From the NCBI GenBank assembly GCA_021799715.1, contig JAJYZY010000031.1, positions 1 through 21,337 of the forward strand: 21,337 nucleotides of DNA, read 5' to 3'. The notes beneath the pieces were generated by a model. It searched no databases. It was not told the DNA's origin and was given only the letters and a program-made list of their open reading frames with translations. Of the stretch, positions 8,430-16,472 are shown piece after piece (the first letter of the stretch is position 1; each line of letters opens with the position of its first letter). Position numbers and translations under genes: made by a program. This DNA is from Planctomycetota bacterium (GTDB lineage: Bacteria > Planctomycetota > Phycisphaerae > WQYP01).

Positions 8430-9383
8430 ATGTTCGGATCGCACTTATCGGTTGCCGGCGGCTTATACAAGGCGGTGGTGGAGGCACAAGGTGAAGGCCT
8501 GCAAACCGTGCAGATATTTACACGTAATCAGCAGCAATGGGCCTCGCCGCCATTGTTGCCGGAGGTAATCAGGCAGTTTCGTGATCAGGTAAAAAAGGCC
8601 GGATTCCCGTGCGTTGTTGCGCATGATTCGTATCTGACCAATCTGGCGTCGGGTAATGAAGAACTGCGGCAAAAGAGCATTCATAGTTTTGCCCTGGAAC
8701 TAGCGCGGTGCCACGCGCTGGGAATTCAATATCTGGTAACGCATACCGGTGCGCACGGCGGGACTGGAGAAGCCGATGGTATTTCCCGGATTGTGGCGTC
8801 CTTGCGGCAGGTGCTTGAAGTGGACAGGCACGGCTCCACGATGATCTGCTTGGAAACCACAGCGGGTCAGGGTACGTCTCTGGGCTGGCGATTTGAACAA
8901 CTGCGTGATATTTTATCCGGCGTGGGCGAAGCTGACAGACTGGGCGTGTGTGTGGATACGTGTCACATTTTTGCCGCGGGCTATGATATTTCAACTCCTG
9001 CCGGGGCGGCAAAAACCTTTGTGGAATTTGATCGTACTATCGGTTTTGATCGATTACGCGTCATGCACCTCAACGACAGCCGCAAGTCATTGGGGTCTCG
9101 GGTGGATCGTCATGCCCATATTGGTCGCGGCATGATCGGCCTGGCCGCGTTTCGATATGTGTGTCAAAATCCCATTTTTCAAAAGATTCCAAAAATCATG
9201 GAAACTCCCAAGGAAATTGCACCCGACGGCCGTTTATGGGATTTGATCAATCTGGAAATATTGCAGGCGCTGCAACGCGGTGAGGATGTCGTTCTTTCGC
9301 CGCTGGAAGCCCCTCCGCCGCCACGCTCGCGGAAGAAGGCCGGTGCCGGAATATCGGCAGCAAAAAAAAGGGCGGGGAAATGA
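8430..9383 (+). CDS. nfo: Endonuclease IV (deoxyribonuclease IV, AP endonuclease)
   Basis: This cleaves DNA 5' to abasic sites in base excision repair with a trinuclear zinc centre. The 317-residue protein shows all nine zinc ligands in order: H65 (VVAHDSYL), H105 (THTGAH), E142 (LETTAG), D176 and H179 (DTCHIFAAGYD), H213 (MHLNDS), D226 and H228 (DRHAHIG) and E258 (METPKE). From E142 on, spacing matches E. coli Nfo with a constant offset of 3. The final ~25 residues (PPPPRSRKKAGAGISAAKKR) form a Pro/Lys/Arg-rich tail beyond the usual TIM barrel, possibly aiding DNA binding. The start lies 2 nt after the previous gene, with AAGGCGG upstream. The end overlaps aroDE as ATGA. A run of eight A at 9362-9369 lies just before the stop. 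Confidence 0.95.
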   Translation: MFGSHLSVAGGLYKAVVEAQGEGLQTVQIFTRNQQQWASPPLLPEVIRQFRDQVKKAGFPCVVAHDSYLTNLASGNEELRQKSIHSFALELARCHALGIQYLVTHTGAHGGTGEADGISRIVASLRQVLEVDRHGSTMICLETTAGQGTSLGWRFEQLRDILSGVGEADRLGVCVDTCHIFAAGYDISTPAGAAKTFVEFDRTIGFDRLRVMHLNDSRKSLGSRVDRHAHIGRGMIGLAAFRYVCQNPIFQKIPKIMETPKEIAPDGRLWDLINLEILQALQRGEDVVLSPLEAPPPPRSRKKAGAGISAAKKRAGK

Positions 9384-10978
9384 CCGATATAGTCGCGCCG
9401 ATATTTGTCCGTTCGACTCAAGCCGCCTTGCCGCAGGTTGTTGCCGCCGTTAATCAAGGCGCGGACATGCTCGAATTGCGCTGCGATGAGGCCAGCGGCG
9501 AAGCCATCGCGGACATACTGGCCCGTCCGGAGGTGCGGTGTAAACCGGTAATTGTGACGATTCGCGCCAAGGCCGAAGGTGGATTGTTTTCCGGTTCCGA
9601 GTCCGAGCGGTTGCGCCAAATCCTGTTTGCGTGTCGATTGAAGCCCGACTATGTGGATATTGAATATGACACCTGGCGGCAGAACGCAGATTTTGTGGCC
9701 GAAGTCCTGCCGCTGCTGGCGGAAGCGGGAAAAGCCGCCTCCGGAAAGCCCAAATTAATTCTTTCCAATCATGATTTTTCATCGCGACCGATTAATTTGA
9801 AAGCTCGCCTGCTGGCCATGGCCGGCATTGCTGCCGTGCAAATTGTTAAGGCGGCTTACAAAGCGGAAAGCCTTGCTGATGCTCTGGAAGCACTGCGACT
9901 GTATCAGGAATTGCCGGAACAAATCAGACAGCCCCTGGTGATTATTGCCATGGGTGAGGCGGGCTTGATCACACGGCTTCTTGCCGCCAAATATGCTGCT
10001 GCCTTTACCTTTGCGGTTCCCTCCGGCTGCGCCATGACGGCACCGGGGCAACCAACAATAAAGGATTTAATTCATACCTATCGATTCAAAAAGCAGCGGC
10101 CTGATTGGCCGGTTTATGGCGTCATTGGCTGGCCCGTGGCGCACTCCATCAGCCCGATGATTCATAATGCGGGATTCGATGCTGTGGATGTTCCGGGCGT
10201 GTATGTGCCGCTGCCAATCGCGCCGGAATACCAGTGCTTCCACTCCACTGTCAACGCGCTGCGCGAATTGCCGGCTTTGAATCTGCGCGGCGCAAGCGTC
10301 ACAATTCCCCATAAGGCCAACGCGGCGAAATTTCTGCTTGGCCACGGTGGTGTTTTGGATGATACATCAGCCCGCATTGGCGTGATCAACACACTTTATT
10401 TCCCACACGGCGGCCCGATTCGTGGAACCAATTCCGATTGGTGCGGGGCCATTGACGCTTTGCGGGACGGCATGCAATGGAGCCTGGGTGATCTGGTGCA
10501 GAGGCGCATTGCCGTGCTCGGTGCGGGCGGTGCGGCGCGGGCGATTGTCGCGGGCCTGGCAACGTTGGGAGCCAACGTGACTATTTACAATCGCACACTC
10601 AAGCGGGCCCAGGAATTAGCGCATGAATTTAATGGCAAAACGGGATCTGTCTCGGCAGCGCAACTTGATGAATTGCGCCGCACGAAATGCAATGTGATTA
10701 TTAATTGTACGCCGGCGGGGATGAGCCCGCATGAGCATACGGTTCCAATCGATGATTTCCATGTCATCGATTCATCCATGGTGATTTTTGACACAGTATA
10801 CAACCCGCGGCGTACCCGCCTGCTTGATATTGCGGCGCGGCGCGGGGCCAAGACAATTGAAGGCCTGGAAATGCTCTTGCGTCAGGCGGTGGTACAATTT
10901 GAGGGCTTTACAGGCAAACCGGCACCGTTGTCGGTTATGCGCGTGGCGGCGGAAGCAGCTTTGGATCGCAAGGCATAG
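9380..10978 (+). CDS. aroDE: Bifunctional 3-dehydroquinate dehydratase / shikimate dehydrogenase (AroD-AroE fusion)
   Basis: A 532-residue fusion carrying out two consecutive steps of the shikimate pathway: dehydroquinate to dehydroshikimate, then NADPH-dependent reduction to shikimate. Residues ~5-235 are a type I dehydratase, with LELRCDEA, the catalytic histidine H131 in SNHDF and the Schiff-base lysine K157 in QIVKAAY. Residues ~244-530 are AroE: GVIGWPVAHSISPMIHN binds shikimate, K312 in VTIPHK and D353 in GTNSDW are the catalytic pair, GAGGAARA (381-388) is the dinucleotide loop and NRT (404-406) indicates NADP. Both halves appear complete. The same order of domains is known from plants, chlamydiae and many planctomycetes. 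Its start overlaps the nfo stop by 4 nt, suggesting translational coupling, with GGGGA immediately upstream. No terminator is obvious after the stop. Confidence 0.95.
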   Translation: MTDIVAPIFVRSTQAALPQVVAAVNQGADMLELRCDEASGEAIADILARPEVRCKPVIVTIRAKAEGGLFSGSESERLRQILFACRLKPDYVDIEYDTWRQNADFVAEVLPLLAEAGKAASGKPKLILSNHDFSSRPINLKARLLAMAGIAAVQIVKAAYKAESLADALEALRLYQELPEQIRQPLVIIAMGEAGLITRLLAAKYAAAFTFAVPSGCAMTAPGQPTIKDLIHTYRFKKQRPDWPVYGVIGWPVAHSISPMIHNAGFDAVDVPGVYVPLPIAPEYQCFHSTVNALRELPALNLRGASVTIPHKANAAKFLLGHGGVLDDTSARIGVINTLYFPHGGPIRGTNSDWCGAIDALRDGMQWSLGDLVQRRIAVLGAGGAARAIVAGLATLGANVTIYNRTLKRAQELAHEFNGKTGSVSAAQLDELRRTKCNVIINCTPAGMSPHEHTVPIDDFHVIDSSMVIFDTVYNPRRTRLLDIAARRGAKTIEGLEMLLRQAVVQFEGFTGKPAPLSVMRVAAEAALDRKA

Positions 10979-11126
10979 CATAAATGTACGGCCATGGGAA
11001 GTGCCTCGGCAGACCAAAATCGCAGGTTGGTGACAATGGCAGAATTGGTGCTGCCTTAAAAATGTGCAGTTGTCAAAAGAAAAATTTTGTTGTGCATTGA
11101 AATTAAGCAGTTCTGCGAAAATAAAA

Positions 11127-11146
11127 TGCCGATTTTACAATCGGCA
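11127..11146. promoter_or_regulatory. Perfect dyad overlapping the glnA -24 element (possible operator)
   Basis: TGCCGAT (11127-11133) and ATCGGCA (11140-11146) form a perfect 7-bp inverted repeat around the spacer TTTACA. Its right half covers the -24 GG of the sigma-54-type promoter. A regulator binding here would be placed to block holoenzyme binding. An RNA hairpin role is unlikely because it lies upstream of the predicted start site. Confidence 0.45.
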
Positions 11147-11157
11147 CGCTGCTTGCA
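11142..11157 (+). promoter_or_regulatory. Sigma-54 (RpoN) -24/-12 promoter for glnA
   Basis: The sequence CGGCACGCTGCTTGCA matches the sigma-54 consensus TGGCAC-N5-TTGCA at all fixed positions but the first. The invariant GG is at 11143-11144 and the invariant GC at 11155-11156, exactly 10 nt apart. Transcription would begin about 12 nt further on, near 11168, giving a ~300-nt leader before glnA. Control of glutamine synthetase by sigma-54 is classical in other bacteria, which makes the placement functionally sensible. No clear NtrC-type enhancer pair was recognised upstream. Confidence 0.65.
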
Positions 11158-11158
11158 T

Positions 11159-11164
11159 TATAAT
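11159..11164 (+). promoter_or_regulatory. Overlapping TATAAT -10 box (possible sigma-70 promoter of glnA)
   Basis: A perfect TATAAT begins 2 nt after the TTGCA of the -12 element. The best -35 candidates at 17-18 nt spacing (TACAAT, TTACAA) match poorly, so activity would probably need an activator. Tandem sigma-70 and sigma-54 promoters are known for glnA in enterobacteria, so a second vegetative start here is plausible but unproven. Confidence 0.35.
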
Positions 11165-11178
11165 CAAACGGAAGGTGA

Positions 11179-11204
11179 TATTGATGCTTTTATCAGCATC
11201 AGTG
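11179..11204 (+). other. Hairpin at the start of the glnA leader
   Basis: TGATGC (11182-11187) pairs with GCATCA (11196-11201) around an 8-nt loop. The stem extends by an A-T and two G-U pairs to 11179-11204. It would lie about 10 nt from the 5' end of a transcript starting near 11168, where it could stabilise the message or act in control. No T-run follows. Confidence 0.35.
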
Positions 11205-11306
11205 CGTGTGAAGTATCGCTTGTTGCGAAATTTCGCTTATTTGAATGTATGGAAAAGTTCAATCGGAGGGTGATAATACCTTTGCAATCAGGCTGGAGGA
11301 TGGGAA

Positions 11307-11435
11307 ATGCCTGAAAAACGGTGCATTTCTTGGTTTGCGTCCGAATCCAGGTTGTGTGAGTTTGCCAGTTTTGCGGTGTCGGGTAAAATCGCCGCCTTTC
11401 CCGAAAGGAGCCGCGTTGTTTTTACCGGCGGATAG
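11307..11435 (+). CDS. Possible 42-codon leader ORF upstream of glnA
   Basis: An ATG at 11307 is preceded by GGAGG at 11295-11299 with 7-nt spacing, as good a ribosome binding site as any in the window. It opens a 42-codon frame ([16 protein letters not shown]...) ending at TAG 11433-11435, 34 nt before glnA. The predicted peptide has no recognisable domain, signal peptide or run of a single amino acid that would suggest attenuation. A shorter ORF at 11249-11314 overlaps it. It could be a leader peptide affecting glnA translation or simply chance. Confidence 0.22.
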   Translation: MPEKRCISWFASESRLCEFASFAVSGKIAAFPERSRVVFTGG

Positions 11436-11469
11436 TCGTGAGTCACTTTTTTACAGGAGCCTGTCAGTT

Positions 11470-13665
<2,196 letters not shown>

Positions 13666-13692
13666 AGCATCCGTGACAATGTGTCGAATATC

Positions 13693-13728
13693 AAAGGGGT
13701 CGATCCGTGCGGATCGACCCCTTTTTTT
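13693..13728 (+). terminator. Strong rho-independent terminator after glnA
   Basis: A perfect 14-bp stem (AAAGGGGTCGATCC, 13693-13706, with its complement at 13711-13724) closes on the 4-nt loop GTGC, and T13722-T13728 form a 7-T tract. Read from the other strand the stem is followed only by TTTGATATT, so it may work weakly for the converging PAP2 gene as well. Confidence 0.93.
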
Positions 13729-13864
13729 GCTTTGGTATATATAGTTTCGGCGCATAGACGCAGCTGAACGGTGGAAACCCGCAGCGTTGGGGGTTCGGCA
13801 ATGGCAAACCCGAAATGTACCTTGCACTGACCTGCGGGGCAACTGGTGGGCGGCCCGGCAAACG

Positions 13865-14578
13865 TCAATCCGTCTGATTATCCGTGAATATCCACTGTTG
13901 CCACGGCTTGGGAAACTTGGCAATCAGCCGTCCCGGCCAACTCCATGTCAGAACGCTCCGCACAATGGTCACCGCCAGCAATCCTCCAGCGATGACATCC
14001 GATGGGTAATGATCATGTCGAATGACCCGCTGAAATGCGACATCCAGCGCCAAACCATAAAATAGCGCTCGGCCGCGGGGATAAAACCAGGATAATCCCG
14101 CTGCCAGTGCGAATGCTCCACTGGTATGCGCGCTGGGGAACGATTGGTATGCCGCGGACGCAAATCCATAGGCTGGGCCAAAAAAGCCGTACTTGCCTTC
14201 TGTTAAAACCCACGGTCTGGCCCTTCCGCACAGGCCCTTGACCAGATAACACATGGCCACGGCGCAAATACATCCAACCGCCAGAGCGATGGCCTTTTTC
14301 CTACCCTGTTTGTCCAACAGCGCCACCGCGATAATAACCAGCACCGAGCATGTCCATTGCCCCCATTGCATGAGCATGATCATTTCCAGGTTAATATCGG
14401 ATTTAAAAGTGATGGGATTTCCCAGTGCCCAGTGTCCTACCGGCTTGTCAATAACAAATGCAATGGCAATGGCAATGAATATCACCAGAAATTTGGCCCA
14501 TCGCGGCCATTTGGAGTCAAAGTGAACCGGCGCTGCCTGCTGCCATAGCAGGGGGATTTCAACATTGGATGAATTCAT
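13865..14578 (-). CDS. PAP2-family membrane phosphatase
   Basis: A 237-residue integral membrane protein with about six hydrophobic segments (first near residues 29-43). It carries the three phosphatidic acid phosphatase type 2 motifs: K114-x6-R121-P122 (KGLCGRARP), PSAH at 148-151 with catalytic H151, and R184-x5-H190-x3-D194 (QRVIRHDHYPSD). PSAH replaces the commoner PSGH, a tolerated variant. Such enzymes remove phosphate from lipid phosphates, including undecaprenyl pyrophosphate, at the membrane; the exact substrate cannot be read from sequence. The ATG at 14578 has GGAG 10 nt upstream. It is transcribed towards glnA and away from nusA from a good sigma-70 promoter. Confidence 0.88.
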   Translation of the reverse strand: MNSSNVEIPLLWQQAAPVHFDSKWPRWAKFLVIFIAIAIAFVIDKPVGHWALGNPITFKSDINLEMIMLMQWGQWTCSVLVIIAVALLDKQGRKKAIALAVGCICAVAMCYLVKGLCGRARPWVLTEGKYGFFGPAYGFASAAYQSFPSAHTSGAFALAAGLSWFYPRGRALFYGLALDVAFQRVIRHDHYPSDVIAGGLLAVTIVRSVLTWSWPGRLIAKFPKPWQQWIFTDNQTD

Positions 14579-14630
14579 TTCAAATGGTCTCCGGTAAGGG
14601 TTGGAATTACCAGCGGCACAACGAAAGTGC

Positions 14631-14659
14631 GTAATAGCCTTTCAGAGGAAGCTTGTCAA
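14631..14659 (-). promoter_or_regulatory. Sigma-70 promoter of the PAP2 gene
   Basis: On the minus strand a perfect TTGACA (14659-14654) is followed after exactly 17 nt by TATTAC (14636-14631), 4 of 6 matches to the -10 consensus. Transcription would begin near 14624, leaving a short ~46-nt leader before the ATG at 14578. Confidence 0.6.
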
Positions 14660-14662
14660 TAT

Positions 14663-14690
14663 TTGTGTAATTTCCACCATGGGTTATAAT
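14663..14690 (+). promoter_or_regulatory. Candidate sigma-70 promoter of the nusA operon
   Basis: A perfect TATAAT lies at 14685-14690, with TTGTGT at 14663-14668 (16-nt spacing) as a modest -35 box. Transcription would begin near 14697 and give a leader of about 360 nt before nusA. It is the best + strand promoter seen in the gap. Confidence 0.42.
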
Positions 14691-14789
14691 GCGTAATTCC
14701 AGATTCGGGACGATTGGCGTTTCCGTTCTGGAAGCCGGTGGTTTATTCAGGTGCGTAGCGTTATGCATGCTATTGAGCTGAATTATGTT

Positions 14790-14818
14790 GCAGCGTGAGG
14801 ATTACAACCTCCCGCTGC
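14790..14818 (+). other. Stable hairpin in the presumed nusA leader
   Basis: GCAGCG (14790-14795) pairs with CGCTGC (14813-14818). After a single T/C mismatch, GAGG (14797-14800) pairs with CCTC (14808-14811) around a 7-nt loop, making ten base pairs. No T-run follows, so a simple terminator is unlikely. A second hairpin, TCACACC/GGTGTGA with a 6-nt loop, lies at 14900-14919. Confidence 0.4.
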
Positions 14819-15059
14819 CGCGGTGTACCCGGCTGCAGTTCACCACATGGTGGGTCTGCAAGGTTGACATTTCCAATGTGTCTTGAACCTTGATTTAGAT
14901 CACACCGCCAGTGGTGTGACGGCGCTGTTTGCGGCTGGGGTACAGCCGGAGATCGCATTGAACCGGCGACTTTTTGCCGCGCTGGATAATTGCACGCATG
15001 AAGTTGATGTGTCATGGTGCGGCGGCGGAAAATTCGCACATATAGAGGTCAGGCATAGT

Positions 15060-16406
15060 ATGAATCAGGAACTCCTAAGAATAGTGGATTCCATCGCTCG
15101 TGATAAAAATATCGAGAAGGAATCCATCTTCAACGATATTGAAATGTCCCTGCACTCCGCGGCGCGAAAGTTCTATGGCGAGGCGGAGGATGTTGCCTGT
15201 ACCATTGATCGCATGACCGGTGATATTCAGGTAAATAAAAACGGAACACTCATTGACTACCGCGAATTTGGTCGAATTGCGGCGCAAACCGCAAAGCAAG
15301 TTCTTATTCAAAAAATTCGTGAAGATGAACGCGGCAGCATTTTAGAAGAATTTGCAGATCGGCAGGGGCAAATTATCACCGGAGCTGTCGCCAGAGTTGA
15401 AGGTACCGCGTTGTCGGTGAATCTGGGGCGCTGTGAAGGCTTTCTGCCCAAAAGTGAACAAATACCGGGTGAAACGCATCATGTAGGCGAGCGCATTCGC
15501 TGCCTGGTATTGGAAGTGCGTGATGTCGGGAACCATGTCAAAATTGTGCTCTCCCGATCCCATCCTGATTTTATTCGCCGGCTCTTTGAATTGGAAGTTC
15601 CTGAAGTTCAGGAAAAAATCATCGAGGTAAAAGCTCTGGCGCGTGAAGCCGGCTATCGCACGAAAATAGCGGTATCTTCCATTGATACCAAAGTTGACTG
15701 CGTGGGTGCGTGTGTGGGCGTCCGCGGCAGCCGCATTAAAAATATTGTCGATGAACTGGGTGGTGAAAAAATCGACATCGTGCGCTGGAATGAATCCTCG
15801 CAGGTGTTGATCACCAATTCTCTAAAACCCGCGGAAATCGTGGAAATTTCGCTGAATTTTGAACTGGGACGAGCCACCGTCGTGGTGAATGAAACACAGT
15901 TGTCCCTGGCCATTGGAAAGCGCGGACAAAACGTGCGACTGGCCGCCCGGCTGACGGGCTGGGATATTGATATTCTCACGCCGACTGAATACAGCAAAGG
16001 CCTGGACGATCTGGAAAAGGCCATGCGCACCATCGAAGGCGTGGATGACAAATTTATCGATCGTCTTGTGGCGCTGGGTATTATCGATCTGCGCGATTTG
16101 CAGGAAGTGGGGTTTGAGCCTCTGGTAAAAGAACTCGAACTTACCGAAGAGCTTGCCAGAAAAGTCATCGAGGTTGGCCGGGAAGCGGGCAAGCGCATTG
16201 AGGAAGAAGAAAAGGCTCGGAAAATATCCGACGCCAATGCGGCTAAAGAACAAGCTCTGGCCGCCGAGGCGGATGCGACATCGGCTCCAGGCGCTCCGGA
16301 AGGTGTCCTGGAAACCACAGAATCGACGGCCTCTGCCGGTGCAGCTCCATCTGATGTGCCGGTGGTTGATACGTCAGAACCGGCGGAACCGGCGTCGTCG
16401 AATTAA
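15060..16406 (+). CDS. nusA: Transcription termination/antitermination factor NusA
   Basis: An RNA polymerase-binding factor that modulates pausing, termination and antitermination. The 448-residue protein has the N-terminal polymerase-binding domain (about 1-125, MNQELLRIVDSIARDKNIEKE...), an S1 RNA-binding domain (about 135-200, GAVARVEGTALSVNLG), two KH domains (first with GACVGVRGSRIKNIVDELGGE, second with SLAIGKRGQNVRLAARLTGW) and a C-terminal helical region with a helix-hairpin-helix-like repeat. An acidic/Ala/Thr-rich tail ends it. ATG 15060 is chosen because NusA homologues start with this MNQE-type sequence; AGAGG at 15044-15048 lies 11 nt upstream and AGG at 15051-15053 nearer. infB begins shortly after its stop. 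rimP, the usual upstream partner, is absent. Confidence 0.95.
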   Translation: MNQELLRIVDSIARDKNIEKESIFNDIEMSLHSAARKFYGEAEDVACTIDRMTGDIQVNKNGTLIDYREFGRIAAQTAKQVLIQKIREDERGSILEEFADRQGQIITGAVARVEGTALSVNLGRCEGFLPKSEQIPGETHHVGERIRCLVLEVRDVGNHVKIVLSRSHPDFIRRLFELEVPEVQEKIIEVKALAREAGYRTKIAVSSIDTKVDCVGACVGVRGSRIKNIVDELGGEKIDIVRWNESSQVLITNSLKPAEIVEISLNFELGRATVVVNETQLSLAIGKRGQNVRLAARLTGWDIDILTPTEYSKGLDDLEKAMRTIEGVDDKFIDRLVALGIIDLRDLQEVGFEPLVKELELTEELARKVIEVGREAGKRIEEEEKARKISDANAAKEQALAAEADATSAPGAPEGVLETTESTASAGAAPSDVPVVDTSEPAEPASSN

Positions 16407-16472
16407 CATGACGCCATCGCGGACAGGATGATTGTTAAAGTCATCCGGCGTTCGGCTTTACGGGAGTTTTCA

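Larger units (their letters stand above)
10979..11469. other. 491-bp glnA upstream region: promoters and long leader
   Basis: The gap between aroDE and glnA holds no recognisable protein gene apart from a doubtful 42-codon ORF. A weak hairpin GGCAG/CTGCC at 11038-11055 has no T-run and is poor as an aroDE terminator. The part from about 11063 to 11165 is AT-rich and contains the promoter elements listed separately. The last ~300 nt would be the transcribed leader and contain a hairpin at 11179-11204 and the palindrome GCGAAATTTCGC at 11226-11237. TCGC at 11216-11219 could alternatively pair with the first half of that palindrome, so two exclusive structures are possible. Confidence 0.6.
14603..14700. 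repeat. GTAATTCC-like motifs around divergent promoters
   Basis: GGAATTAC at 14603-14610 is the exact reverse complement of GTAATTCC at 14693-14700; including the flanking T14602 and A14701 it is a 9-bp inverted repeat. A third, near-identical copy, GTAATTTCC, lies at 14667-14675. The copies bracket both predicted promoters, so they could be binding sites of one regulator or chance in an AT-rich patch. Confidence 0.35.
14579..15059. other. 481-bp divergent intergenic region between the PAP2 gene and nusA
   Basis: No protein gene is recognised here. The left third holds divergent promoters and a family of GTAATTCC-like motifs. The right part would be a long nusA leader with hairpins at 14790-14818 and 14900-14919. 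The frame of nusA is open back to 14883, but its 59 extra codons resemble neither NusA nor RimP and there is no ribosome binding site for them. No tRNA cloverleaf was found, unlike the E. coli nusA operon, which starts with metY. Confidence 0.55.

Noticed and set aside
11245..11469. 75-residue N-terminal extension of glutamine synthetase in the open frame
   Set aside because: No ribosome binding site at 11245, no similarity to GSIII, and ATG 11470 has AGGAG upstream at acceptable spacing.
11168..11469. Glutamine (glnA) riboswitch in the glnA leader
   Set aside because: I could not find the conserved segments of that motif; only generic GGAGG-type ribosome binding sites are present.
13729..13864. 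Small RNA or gene between the glnA terminator and the PAP2 gene
   Set aside because: No ribosome binding site with an ORF, no promoter and only weak 5-bp hairpins.
14864..14869. Perfect TTGACA upstream of nusA as promoter
   Set aside because: At 16-18 nt spacing the -10 positions read AACCTT, ACCTTG and similar, with no acceptable -10 box.
14883..15059. 59-residue extension of NusA, or a rimP remnant
   Set aside because: No ribosome binding site for the TTG at 14883 and no RimP-like motifs; NusA homologues begin at MNQE-type sequence.
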